Origin: a virus
Virus record (IMG/VR): IMGVR_UViG_3300045973_000445
Span: 1 to 64,000 of that record
Reading direction: 5' to 3' (one strand)
Length of the DNA stretch: 64,000 bases
Shown: one piece after another, positions 1 to 7,173 of the stretch
How positions within the stretch are numbered: the first letter of the stretch is position 1
Layout of the letters: each line of letters opens with the position of its first letter
The notes under the pieces: generated by a model
Seen by the model: the letters and a program-made list of their open reading frames with translations, nothing else
Databases searched by the model: none
Told to the model about the DNA's origin: nothing
Translations under genes and position numbers: made by a program

Positions 1-232
1 CACAGGAGACCAAGCTGGATCGCAAGCCACAGGAGACCGAGCTGGATCGCAAGCCACAGGAAACCGAGCTGGATCGCAAGCCACAGGAGACCAAGCTGGA
101 TCGCAAGCCACAGGAAACCAAGCTGGATCGCAAGCCACAGGAAACCAAGCTGGATCGCAAGCCACAGGAAACCAAGCTGGATCGCAAGCCACAGGATACC
201 AAGCTGGATCGCAAGCCACAGGAGACCAAGCT
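1..232 (+). repeat. 27-bp tandem repeat array, about 8.5 copies, coding
   Basis: Near-identical 27-bp units (example core: ccacaggaaaccaagctgga) follow each other without spacers from the left edge to about 232. Copies differ mainly by a/g at two positions and one t. The unit is a multiple of three, so copy-number change keeps the frame. Read from base 2 it encodes the nine-residue unit TGDQAGSQA (variants TGN, TGY, R for Q). The array continues beyond the window. It is not a CRISPR because there are no spacers. Confidence 0.95.
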
Positions 233-469
233 ATGTCTTCTACTTCAGGTCATTATTCTTCCTCTTCCGTTATCGGAAAAGAATCAGTAGCATGCGGATT
301 GGGCTATCAAAACAAAGCTAAGGCATCCTTAGATTCCTGGATTGTTCTTGCTGAAAGAAATGATGATGGTGTTATTAAAAACATCAAAACAGCAAAGATT
401 GATGGGAAGAAAATGAAAGCTGACACCTTTTATATCTTAAAAAGAGGTAGATTTATTTACGTTAAATAA
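2..469 (+). CDS. Repeat-rich tail-fibre/adhesin-like protein, C-terminal part (5' end off window)
   Basis: The frame is open from the left edge, so the ATG at 233 is probably internal. About eight nine-residue repeats (TGDQAGSQA type) are followed by a serine-rich stretch and a compact C-terminal domain containing GKESVACGLGYQNKAKA and WIVLAER, ending in a basic tail. From memory, phage and Bacteroidota proteins with TGD/SAA-type repeats end in a similar KESVA...GYxxKAK...W.VLAE domain with a VDGxxIKADTWY-like strand; here the equivalent is IDGKKMKADTFY. The repeats probably form a beta-helical or trimeric stalk. Function in host binding is inference only. It sits just upstream of the replication genes, not in the tail operon, so a non-virion role remains possible. 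Confidence 0.75.
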   Translation, partial: TGDQAGSQATGDRAGSQATGNRAGSQATGDQAGSQATGNQAGSQATGNQAGSQATGNQAGSQATGYQAGSQATGDQAMSSTSGHYSSSSVIGKESVACGLGYQNKAKASLDSWIVLAERNDDGVIKNIKTAKIDGKKMKADTFYILKRGRFIYVK

Positions 470-478
470 ATAGAAATC

Positions 479-928
479 ATGAACAACGCACAAAAAAGAA
501 GATTAGTAATTGATACAGTTACTAGTTTAGTAAAAGAAACAGGAAACAAAGGATTAATAAAAGGAGTTAATCAACTCTGTATTCAATTCTTCCCTACAGG
601 TATAAAGTTTCAAGAAACACTAGATGGTATGGTGGGATTGATTCATTGGTGTGAAGATAATCCTGAACATAAGAAAGAACTAGCTACTACTCTAATTCAT
701 GACCTATCGGAGTTTGTGACTCACCGTACTGAAAACTGGTATTGTCCAAGAAGTCTTGATTATGCTAAATACATCAAGGAGAAAAAAAGTTGGACAAAAG
801 AAGAAGTAGACTCAATAAAAAGAGATGCTTTTGATGCTGGGACAAACTGGAAAGAGAAATATTTTAAAATAGTTGATGATAATATTATGATGCCTGACTT
901 TAAAGAATGGGATAAATCTAATTCATAA
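479..928 (+). CDS. Hypothetical protein, 149 aa
   Basis: Not recognised. It is a soluble, largely helical protein without membrane segments. It has a cluster of aromatic and charged residues (HRTENWYCPRSLDYA) near the middle and a lysine/glutamate-rich second half. It begins 9 bases after the preceding gene, and its TAA shares the last base with the ATG of the primase gene, so it is probably co-transcribed and translationally coupled with the primase. A role in replication is suggested only by position. Confidence 0.8.
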   Translation: MNNAQKRRLVIDTVTSLVKETGNKGLIKGVNQLCIQFFPTGIKFQETLDGMVGLIHWCEDNPEHKKELATTLIHDLSEFVTHRTENWYCPRSLDYAKYIKEKKSWTKEEVDSIKRDAFDAGTNWKEKYFKIVDDNIMMPDFKEWDKSNS

Positions 929-1824
929 TGGACGTCATTCAATTACTCACCGATTACAACATTCCATATTCCACTGAAGGGAAAAACGTCCATGCGGGAT
1001 GGATTGGTATGAGGTGCATCCATTGTGAAGACGCATCCGATCACCTCGGCTGGAATCTAGATGATGAATTTTTCAGCTGTTGGCGTTGTGGTGCACACAA
1101 AACCACAGATACGATAGCCAAGCTCCTCAACGTGGACTACCGAGAGGCTAAAAATATCATTAGAAAATATGGTGGAGTATCATCCTACACCCCTCCAGAG
1201 ACCGTAGTAAAAACAAACACCAAGCCACATCAACTCCCATCAGGTACTTATCCCTTAGCCCATAATCACATAAGCTACTTGGAACACAGGCGATTTGATT
1301 CTGAGCAATTAGAGTACGACTGGCATCTGCTTGGCACTGGGCCAGTAAGCAAACTCGACGACATCGACTTCAAGCACAGGGTGATTGCACCTATACTCTG
1401 GGATGGTCGACAGGTATCCTTTCAGGGAAGGGATGTGACAGGCAAAAGTGATCTGCGCTACATCACCTGCCCAGAGGACAGGGAAGTTGTGCATCATAAA
1501 AACATACTCTACGGATCTCAAAAGCACTGGGAATCTACAGGCATTGTTTGCGAGGGAATAACTGACGTCTGGCGATTTGGCTTGACAGCCTGCGCCACCT
1601 TCGGGATAAAGTACACAGCTGAACAGGTACGGGTGATCGCTAGATCGTTTAAACGAGTGGCTGTGTGCTTTGATAACGAGCCACAGGCTGTCGCTCAGGC
1701 GAACCAGCTGGTGAGCGAGCTCAAGTTCCGAGGCATCGATGCCTTCCGAATCCCTATCGTGGGTGATCCTGGGGGGATGAAACAACAGGAAGCTAATTAT
1801 TTAGTAAAACAGATACTGATATGA
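928..1824 (+). CDS. DNA primase, CHC2 zinc finger plus TOPRIM
   Basis: This is a DnaG-like primase that would make RNA primers for phage replication. The N-terminus has two Cys pairs (RCIHC near residue 32 and CWRCGAHKT near 51), giving a CHC2/zinc-ribbon DNA-binding module. The second half has TOPRIM features: a catalytic glutamate in VCEGITDVWRFG, an acidic motif in VAVCFDNEPQ, and a final GDPGGM. At 298 residues it is shorter than cellular DnaG and lacks the C-terminal helicase-binding domain. The ATG overlaps the previous stop by one base, and the next gene overlaps by 4 bases. The DnaB-type helicase is encoded about 2.7 kb downstream on the same strand. Confidence 0.88.
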   Translation: MDVIQLLTDYNIPYSTEGKNVHAGWIGMRCIHCEDASDHLGWNLDDEFFSCWRCGAHKTTDTIAKLLNVDYREAKNIIRKYGGVSSYTPPETVVKTNTKPHQLPSGTYPLAHNHISYLEHRRFDSEQLEYDWHLLGTGPVSKLDDIDFKHRVIAPILWDGRQVSFQGRDVTGKSDLRYITCPEDREVVHHKNILYGSQKHWESTGIVCEGITDVWRFGLTACATFGIKYTAEQVRVIARSFKRVAVCFDNEPQAVAQANQLVSELKFRGIDAFRIPIVGDPGGMKQQEANYLVKQILI

Positions 1825-2096
1825 AAGAACTACAAACCATCTTAGGAACAGAAGTCCCGATTTCTACAAGAGGTATTCTATACCTATGTATTTTAAAAAA
1901 TCACAAACTGACAGTTGTCAGAGAGTTATTTTTTACAAGTGGTTGGGAAGCTATGAATGCATATGCTAATATACCCAATCCGGAATCTCAACTGGTAACA
2001 GGAAAAACGTACGATGAGCTAATCAAAGCCCTACACATCCTACACGAGAACATAAAAGACACCAAGTGGATCAAAGAACTTGAAAATTGTATATAA
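1821..2096 (+). CDS. Hypothetical protein, 91 aa
   Basis: Not recognised. The start overlaps the primase stop by 4 bases (ATGA), implying translational coupling. It is a mixed alpha/beta small protein without Cys pairs or a clear membrane segment. It contains the short motif VTGKTYDELIKALHIL, which looks like an amphipathic helix. Position suggests a replication-associated accessory factor, but nothing in the sequence proves it. Confidence 0.7.
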   Translation: MKELQTILGTEVPISTRGILYLCILKNHKLTVVRELFFTSGWEAMNAYANIPNPESQLVTGKTYDELIKALHILHENIKDTKWIKELENCI

Positions 2097-2097
2097 T

Positions 2098-2202
2098 ATG
2101 AAAACAGGAATTTTCCTTTACATCGGACTGCTCATGGTATTATTTATCCTAGCATGGGCTATCAGTGAAGTCTACAAACATCAGAAACCCCGCTGGAGAT
2201 GA
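2098..2202 (+). CDS. Small single-span membrane protein, 34 aa
   Basis: An ATG immediately follows the preceding stop (one base between) and opens a 34-codon frame ending at the TGA that overlaps the ATG of the next gene (ATGA). The product has a short basic N-terminus, one hydrophobic segment (roughly residues 4-22, with IGLLMVLFILAWA) and a basic, polar C-terminus ending KPRWR. It looks like a one-span inner-membrane peptide. Tight packing on both sides supports it being real. Function is unknown. Confidence 0.6.
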   Translation: MKTGIFLYIGLLMVLFILAWAISEVYKHQKPRWR

Positions 2203-2393
2203 GAAAGCTACTCCGCCACAAGTGGATAAAGCAGGATGGCTTTCGCAGACACCGATGTGAACATTGTGGATGCCTTCGTGCTTGGGATGCTGGGTGGAAA
2301 CGACTGATGTACTATCATGGGTACGTCCACTCTACATTTAATGCCCCAGAGTGCAAACGAGTATTTCATTGCGACACAATACCTAAAATCTAA
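2199..2393 (+). CDS. Small zinc-ribbon protein, 64 aa
   Basis: This very basic 64-residue protein has a CEHCGC motif near residue 20 and later Cys and His residues (CKRVFHC), consistent with one zinc-binding ribbon. The start overlaps the upstream 34-residue gene by 4 bases. Small zinc-ribbon proteins of this type are common in phage early regions and may bind nucleic acid or host polymerase. Function is not established. Confidence 0.7.
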   Translation: MRKLLRHKWIKQDGFRRHRCEHCGCLRAWDAGWKRLMYYHGYVHSTFNAPECKRVFHCDTIPKI

Positions 2394-2396
2394 AAT

Positions 2397-2630
2397 ATGA
2401 AAACACTAATTATTATTACAGGAGTCTCTCTCTTGGGAGCTGTCAGCTTGCTGATCAAAGGCTGTCGTGACGGCAAATCTAAAGAACCGAAGGATGGTAC
2501 AGTAATCTCTTATCAGGATGATGACTCAGATGAATTCTCCCCTGAGAATCTTGATGTTGATAGATGCTTAGAACGACTTAGTCTTCGGAATAAACTAAAA
2601 GAGATTGAAGCAGAACGGGACATGGATTGA
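2397..2630 (+). CDS. Small membrane-anchored acidic protein, 77 aa
   Basis: An N-terminal hydrophobic helix (about residues 3-20, IIITGVSLLGAVSLLI) is followed by a lysine-rich then acidic cytoplasmic-type tail (DDDSDEF) and a charged helix. A cysteine after the hydrophobic segment (KGC) makes a lipoprotein possible, but no clear lipobox is seen. It is the last gene before a strong hairpin terminator at 2636-2683, so it probably ends the first operon. Function unknown. Confidence 0.7.
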   Translation: MKTLIIITGVSLLGAVSLLIKGCRDGKSKEPKDGTVISYQDDDSDEFSPENLDVDRCLERLSLRNKLKEIEAERDMD

Positions 2631-2635
2631 TGATT

Positions 2636-2683
2636 GCCAGATTGGGATATGGGCTCTGCCCAGAGTCCTAGTCTGGCTTTTTT
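2636..2683 (+). terminator. Rho-independent terminator after the first gene group
   Basis: GCCAGA (2636-2641) pairs with TCTGGC (2672-2677). The stem can extend inward through G-U pairs to about 13 bp and is capped by an inner GGGC-TCT-GCCC hairpin (2651-2661). A run of six T follows directly. It lies 5 bases after the stop of the preceding gene. Confidence 0.85.
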
Positions 2684-2702
2684 CGTTTTGATAACTTTCT
2701 TT

Positions 2703-2713
2703 TTTGTATAATT
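2703..2713 (+). promoter_or_regulatory. TTTGTATAAT-type putative promoter
   Basis: TTTGTATAATT lies 20 bases after the terminator hairpin. The same motif recurs before six other + strand genes and one - strand gene in this window. Here it is about 185 bases upstream of the HNH start codon, so the transcript would have a long leader with the structure described at 2741-2848. Confidence 0.6.
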
Positions 2714-2740
2714 CCTTAGTTTATAAATTTAAAGTTTATG

Positions 2741-2848
2741 TTTGTGGTGTACTTATCTCAGAGCGAATATGAAAAATAAAAATAACGTCTTTTTGACATA
2801 TTGCCCTTACCGGCATAAATTACCACAAAAACAGTACAGGTCGCTCTG
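2741..2848 (+). ncRNA. Candidate structured RNA leader with pseudoknot-type pairing
   Basis: Complementary segments are exact. TTTGTGGT (2741-2748) pairs with ACCACAAA (2822-2829). GTACT (2749-2753) pairs with AGTAC (2833-2837). CAGAGCGA (2759-2766) pairs with TCGCTCTG (2841-2848). Inside are AATATG (2766-2771) with CATATT (2797-2802) and TGCC/GGCA (2802-2815). The first and third long pairings interleave rather than nest, as in a pseudoknot. No coding frame explains it. It may be an ncRNA, a cis-regulatory leader of the HNH gene, or a ribozyme-like element; no family was recognised. Confidence 0.4.
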
Positions 2849-2898
2849 GGGTTTGCGTGGTTTTTTATTGCTTGGTAGGGGCTTTATCTTATATAATT

Positions 2899-3495
2899 AT
2901 GGAAAGATCTAATTCAATTAAAAAAAGTGAATGCCCACATGTACATAAATATAATTCAATATATGATGTATGGAGATTTGGACTATGTGTAGATTGTGAA
3001 ATATCAGATAACTGCCTATCTAAAGAAAACAAACCTAAAGATTCAAATTACTCTGAACTACTAAAGCATCCAGATTGGCAAAGAAAAAGACTTGAAATTT
3101 TACAAAGAGATGATTTTACTTGTCAAATATGCCATGATAAAGAAACTACACTCCACGTCCATCACAAAAAATATAAAGCAAACAGGAAGCCGTGGGAGTA
3201 TGAAAATGATGATTTAACTACAGTTTGTAAATACTGCCATGCAACATTAGAAGTCACAAAAGATAAATACCATCAATATAAAATAAATAAAATAGAAGCC
3301 CTTCTGTTTAATATAATAAGTGAGGAGAATGCTTCACTTAGAGTATATAAAATCACACAATCAACTAATGTAAATATAATACCCGAATATGATCAATATA
3401 TATCAATGATACTTACTAATAACACACATAATACAAGTCAAGTATTTGCCATAGATAAGGAAGATACATCAAAATTAATTGATTTTATAAAATAG
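2899..3495 (+). CDS. HNH endonuclease, free-standing homing type
   Basis: The product is about 198 residues when started at the ATG at 2899; an in-frame ATG at 2857 lies in the structured leader. The central HNH (His-Me finger) domain shows RDDFTCQIC, then LHVHHKKY, then DLTTVCKYCHATLE: two CxxC zinc pairs, the HH catalytic pair and the closing Cys/His. An N-terminal Cys cluster (CVDCEISDNC) may be a second metal site. The C-terminal third is unrecognised. Codons are more A/T-rich than in the primase gene, as expected for a mobile endonuclease. It stands between a terminator and the replication-initiation gene, with its own promoter-like motif and a structured leader. Confidence 0.85.
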   Translation: MERSNSIKKSECPHVHKYNSIYDVWRFGLCVDCEISDNCLSKENKPKDSNYSELLKHPDWQRKRLEILQRDDFTCQICHDKETTLHVHHKKYKANRKPWEYENDDLTTVCKYCHATLEVTKDKYHQYKINKIEALLFNIISEENASLRVYKITQSTNVNIIPEYDQYISMILTNNTHNTSQVFAIDKEDTSKLIDFIK

Positions 3496-3502
3496 AATCA
3501 AA

Positions 3503-4222
3503 ATGGCTAAAAGATTTACAGACACTAATAAGTATAAGAAGCCCTTTATAAGGGGCTTACAAGGGGCTTATAAGCTCCTTTGGGATTATCTGTACCATGA
3601 CTGCGATCATGCCGGTATATGGATTGTTGATTTTGAAGTAGCTCAATTATACTTAGGTAAGGATATGCCTGTAAATAAAACAGATGCTTTAAAGTACTTT
3701 AATACAGATGAACAGAGAATTATCGAAGTTGATAATGGTCAGAGATGGTTTATTCCTTCATTTATAGATATACAGTATGGGGAATTAAGTGAAGTTAATA
3801 GAGCTCATAATTCAGTGCTTAATATTTTAAAAACGTATAATCTTCTGGAAAAAATAAAAAAAGAAAACAAGCCCCTTCCAAGCCCCTTAAAAGGGGCTAA
3901 GGATAAGGATAAGGATAAGGACATGGTTAAGGACATGGAAATACAGCCTGAATTTTATGACACATTTTTAAGATGGCTACATTATAAAAGAAACAGAAGA
4001 GAATCTTATAAAGATAAAGATTCTACAACTACTGCATTTAGAAAACTAATGAGATTATCTGAAAGAGATGCTAATATAGCAAAAGATATAATAGAAGATG
4101 CTATTAGCAATAATTATTCTGGATTCTTTGAATTAAAACAAAAAAAGAAAATAGTGCATGGGAATACTACATTTGAAGATATTAAAAAAACAGCTGAAAA
4201 ATATGGAAACAATAACAACTGA
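3503..4222 (+). CDS. Replication initiation/replisome organizer-like protein
   Basis: The 239-residue protein has an N-terminal block (KPFIRGLQGAYKLLWDYLYHDCDHAGIW...) of the kind seen at the start of phage replisome-organizer proteins with a winged-helix fold. A low-complexity linker of KD repeats follows (near residues 133-142). The C-terminal domain (about 150-225) contains YDTFLRWLHYKRNRRESYK and FRKLMRLS, which resembles helicase-loader modules. It probably recognises the origin or loads the DnaB-type helicase encoded 300 bases downstream. No iteron array is visible within the gene, although it contains repeated AAGGGGCTTA-like words near 3550-3570 and 3880-3900. Family assignment is by resemblance, not by a diagnostic motif. 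Confidence 0.65.
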   Translation: MAKRFTDTNKYKKPFIRGLQGAYKLLWDYLYHDCDHAGIWIVDFEVAQLYLGKDMPVNKTDALKYFNTDEQRIIEVDNGQRWFIPSFIDIQYGELSEVNRAHNSVLNILKTYNLLEKIKKENKPLPSPLKGAKDKDKDKDMVKDMEIQPEFYDTFLRWLHYKRNRRESYKDKDSTTTAFRKLMRLSERDANIAKDIIEDAISNNYSGFFELKQKKKIVHGNTTFEDIKKTAEKYGNNNN

Positions 4223-4508
4223 GTGTTTGATAAAAAATATGGAAATGATTAAAAACACATTTCCATCTTTAACTCCTGGATTTTTAGATATCCTCTGTGG
4301 GCGTTTTAAAGCTAATGGATTTACTGATGCCCGAATTGATAATGCTGTCAAGGGTGTTATTGATTCTTATAATTACCCAACCCCAACAATAGCTAGTTTT
4401 ATTCAGTTTGATAAAGAAAACCCAATCCGGAAAATGCAGGACGGGGAATGGTACTATCGTGGTGAGGATGGTTTTTATAGAAACAAAAAGGGACAACAAA
4501 TAGACTAA
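4203..4508 (+). CDS. Hypothetical protein, 101 aa, possible helicase-loading accessory
   Basis: The start is taken at 4203 (METITTEC), overlapping the previous gene by 20 bases. An upstream in-frame ATG at 4158 would lie deeper inside that gene. The product has a helical block (FPSLTPGFLDILCGRFKANG) and a C-terminal WYYRGEDGFYRN element. It sits between the initiation-like gene and the DnaB-type helicase with 6 bases to the latter, so a helicase-loading role is plausible. No family was recognised. Confidence 0.7.
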   Translation: METITTECLIKNMEMIKNTFPSLTPGFLDILCGRFKANGFTDARIDNAVKGVIDSYNYPTPTIASFIQFDKENPIRKMQDGEWYYRGEDGFYRNKKGQQID

Positions 4509-4514
4509 AATAGA

Positions 4515-6083
4515 ATGTCAAAACTAAATGATGAGAAAGATAGATCAGAGATATTAATTATAACTGGTCTAATAACCTCGACTGAGTATCTACAGCAAAT
4601 TCAAAATAGCTGGAATATTCAATATATAGCTTCTCCACCAGCTAAACGCATAGCTGGATGGATATGGGCTTATTTTGATCATTATAATAAAGCACCAGGA
4701 AATATAGAAATTGAAAATATCTTTTATACACGAAGTAAAAATTTATCGGAAGCAGATGCTAAAGATATAGAGGATATACTTAATGAGATCAGTAAAAAAT
4801 ATGAAGATTTAAATTCATTTAATATTCAGTATGCTGTAGATGAAACTCAGAAATATTTTCAGGAGCGTAATTTATATTTACTTTTAAATAATGGACAAGG
4901 GCATCTTCATAAAGGCAATATAGCAGAAGCTGAAAAATTAATTCTTGATTACAAACCAATAGTCAATGCATCAGAGTCAGATTTGGATTTGAGTAGTGAT
5001 GTTTCACTGGACAGAGTAGAAAAGGCATTTAATATAACCAACGTTCCTATTTTGACCTACCCAAAGCAACTGGGAGCATTTTGGAACTCCCAGCTTGTCA
5101 AGGGGGGACTGGTGGCTATTATGGCGAGCGAAAAGAGGGGAAAAACGTTTTTGCTAATGGACATGGCCATCCGAGCTTGTAAGGGGGGGAAGAATGTTTG
5201 TTTTTTCCAAGCTGGGGATATGACGGAAGCACAGCAGATAAAAAGAATCTGTATCTACTTGGCAAAAAAGTCGGATCAGCAACGCTACTGTGGGGAGATG
5301 TGGGAACCTGTCCGAGACTGTATTTTAAATCAAATGGGTAATTGTAAATGTGAAGAGCAGACCAGCGAAGGAGGGGTTTTTAAAGGGGAACAGAGAGAAT
5401 TCTTTAAACAGGAGGTTTCTATCGAGGACTTGATTGAAGCCTATGAAGCATCCCCTGATTATAAACCCTGCACGGCCTGCGATGAATATGACAACAAAGC
5501 ACTGGGCGCTGTTTGGATTCAAAAGGTTGATGTAGGCAATGTTCCGCTGGAAGCGGAGGAGGCTAAGAAAGTTCTATCTGATTTTTTTATAAAGCACAAA
5601 CGACATTTCAAACTCTCCAGCCACGCCAATGGGACTTTGTCCGTTAAGCAGATCCGAGCCATGTTATCTGTTTGGGAAAAGCAGGATGATTGGATACCTG
5701 ATTTGATTGTCATCGACTACGCAGACCTGTTAGTGGGGGAGACTAAAGAATTCCGACATCTCCAAAATGAGATCTGGAAAGACCTCCGTAGGCTGTCACA
5801 GGAGAAGGGTCAGCCGTTGGTTATTACCGCTACTCAGGCAGATGCGAAAGCGTATGATGCTAACAAACTCAAGATGAGTAACTTCTCTGAGGACAAGAGG
5901 AAATATGCTCATGTGACCGCCTGCTACACACTTAATCAAGATCCAAAAGGACGAGAGAAGAGAATCGGATTACTTCGGATCGGAGAACTTCTGGTTCGTG
6001 AGGGGGACTTCAATGTTGGGAATGAAGTCACTGTTCTTCAGAATCTTCGCAGGGGACGTCCCTTCATATCAAGCTACTTCTAA
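4515..6083 (+). CDS. dnaB: Replicative DNA helicase, DnaB type
   Basis: The 522-residue RecA-fold hexameric helicase would unwind DNA at the fork. The N-terminal helical region (1-150) matches the position of the DnaB primase-binding domain. Walker A is degenerate, ASEKRGKTFLL (from about residue 204). Walker B is LIVIDYADLL, and a late arginine-rich segment (NLRRGRPF) fits the arginine-finger/loop region. A Cys-rich insertion between Walker A and B (CKCEEQ, then CTACDE) suggests an extra metal-binding knob that typical DnaB lacks. The C-terminus ends shortly after the RecA core. The bases change from A/T-rich to G-richer codons about 5040, where the core begins. Confidence 0.88.
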   Translation: MSKLNDEKDRSEILIITGLITSTEYLQQIQNSWNIQYIASPPAKRIAGWIWAYFDHYNKAPGNIEIENIFYTRSKNLSEADAKDIEDILNEISKKYEDLNSFNIQYAVDETQKYFQERNLYLLLNNGQGHLHKGNIAEAEKLILDYKPIVNASESDLDLSSDVSLDRVEKAFNITNVPILTYPKQLGAFWNSQLVKGGLVAIMASEKRGKTFLLMDMAIRACKGGKNVCFFQAGDMTEAQQIKRICIYLAKKSDQQRYCGEMWEPVRDCILNQMGNCKCEEQTSEGGVFKGEQREFFKQEVSIEDLIEAYEASPDYKPCTACDEYDNKALGAVWIQKVDVGNVPLEAEEAKKVLSDFFIKHKRHFKLSSHANGTLSVKQIRAMLSVWEKQDDWIPDLIVIDYADLLVGETKEFRHLQNEIWKDLRRLSQEKGQPLVITATQADAKAYDANKLKMSNFSEDKRKYAHVTACYTLNQDPKGREKRIGLLRIGELLVREGDFNVGNEVTVLQNLRRGRPFISSYF

Positions 6084-6098
6084 TACTTAAAAATAAAA

Positions 6099-6129
6099 TT
6101 TGTATAATGATCTGTATTTTGTATATTTG
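6099..6129 (+). promoter_or_regulatory. Promoter region: TTTGTATAATG plus TATATTTG
   Basis: TTTGTATAATG (6099-6109) follows the helicase stop. A perfect TAnnTTTG box (TATATTTG, 6122-6129) lies 36 bases before the next ATG at 6165. The second box matches the Bacteroidota -7 consensus; the first is the recurrent motif of this phage. Confidence 0.6.
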
Positions 6130-6164
6130 AAAACTAAAATTGTAAACTAATAAAAATTTGAAAA

Positions 6165-7031
6165 ATGAAAACGTTAACTAGAATTGAAATTTTACTTGCA
6201 GCAAACGCACTCATCCGTGTTCTTGAGCTGAAAGCTCCAAACGCACAGGGTGAGAAAGTACCAGTTGTAATTGAAGAAGATGCTAGCGAGGCTGATATCA
6301 CGGCAATCGTAACTGAGGCCGTTGGCTTTATTGAACCGAGGGACGGAGAGCACTTCACAGCGGAAGAGAAAGCTGTCATTCATGAATTTGCCCCAGACCT
6401 TTATGGGGATGCAGTGGTTGATCCTCCAGCTGAAGAACCGGAAGAGACCCTTCTTGATGAGGTTACTGGCGCACAGCGTCTCAGCCAGCTCAAGGACATA
6501 GCAACTTCAAATGACGAGTTTAAGTCGATCCGAGGCCAGCTGTCAAGTTACAAAACGGCAGGAATCCTCAAAGATGCAATGTTGAAGATGCTTAGTGGAG
6601 CAGAAGAATCTACTGGGGACTCCGCAGAGGTTGCTGAAAAGATACATGAGAAGAACATCGAAAGCAAGGGTGTCAACGAGGTAAAAGATGAGACTAAGGC
6701 AAAGGCTACACCAAAAGATAATCCTGAAGATGATGCAGAGATTATTGGATCTCTTGAAAAGGATAAGCCAGCAAAGGTCGTAAAGGATAAGCCAGCAAAA
6801 GCTGACAAGCCAGAGGGAAGCAAAACCAGGGCTGGGATATTTGCTGAGATCTATGCCGAGGGCAAACCGTTGAGTATGTCTGAATGGTCAGAGCAGATGA
6901 ATGCAAGGTACAGTTCTGACTCGCTTGCTGGAGCAAAAACCTTCACTTCGCTTTATATGCAGATTCTGCTTGAACTCGGATTTGTTGTAAAGGGAGCTGA
7001 TGGGAAGTATGTGAAGGCTGGAAAGAAATAA
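6165..7031 (+). CDS. Acidic/lysine-rich protein of unknown function, 288 aa
   Basis: Not recognised. Residues 1-85 are ordered and acidic, with an EARLY-type helix (LLAANALIRVLELKAPN). Residues 90-150 are helical. Residues 150-225 are a low-complexity charged linker with repeated DKPAK units. Residues 225-288 form a compact domain (TRAGIFAEIYAEGKPLSMSEW...) that looks like a winged-helix or HARE-like fold. It is preceded by the best promoter in this stretch and followed by a strong hairpin, so it is probably a single-gene transcript. It may be made in quantity. A DNA-binding or replication-accessory role is inferred only from position. Confidence 0.75.
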   Translation: MKTLTRIEILLAANALIRVLELKAPNAQGEKVPVVIEEDASEADITAIVTEAVGFIEPRDGEHFTAEEKAVIHEFAPDLYGDAVVDPPAEEPEETLLDEVTGAQRLSQLKDIATSNDEFKSIRGQLSSYKTAGILKDAMLKMLSGAEESTGDSAEVAEKIHEKNIESKGVNEVKDETKAKATPKDNPEDDAEIIGSLEKDKPAKVVKDKPAKADKPEGSKTRAGIFAEIYAEGKPLSMSEWSEQMNARYSSDSLAGAKTFTSLYMQILLELGFVVKGADGKYVKAGKK

Positions 7032-7067
7032 CCCTAACCCAAATCTAGCCTTTTCTGGCCTGAAAGG

Positions 7068-7096
7068 AGTGGTAGCTGTATAAAGCTACCACTTTT
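7068..7096 (+). terminator. Hairpin terminator after the 288-aa gene
   Basis: A perfect 10-bp stem AGTGGTAGCT (7068-7077) / AGCTACCACT (7084-7093) has a six-base loop and is followed by TTT. It lies about 37 bases after the stop codon. A weaker hairpin (CCTTT...AAAGG) precedes it. Confidence 0.7.
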
Positions 7097-7100
7097 GGTG

Positions 7101-7135
7101 GTAGGAGGGCAGAAAGTGCCCTTAAACCAGCCTAC
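7101..7135 (+). other. Second hairpin in the 7032-7173 intergenic region
   Basis: GTAGG (7101-7105) can pair with CCTAC (7131-7135), enclosing a GGGCA-GAAAG-TGCCC hairpin (7107-7121). It follows the terminator hairpin directly, and with it nearly fills the 142-base gap before the methyltransferase. It may be part of a leader structure for that gene. No known RNA family was recognised. Confidence 0.4.
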
Positions 7136-7173
7136 GTTTTTAAAATTTACGTTTACTGAAACCTGCATTTTGA

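Noticed and set aside
1-232. CRISPR array at the left edge
   Set aside because: Repeats are directly abutting 27-base units with no spacers, and they are in frame with a protein.
2741-2848. Group I intron in the HNH region
   Set aside because: The structure is too short (about 110 bases), has no clear P7/G-site, and does not interrupt a gene.
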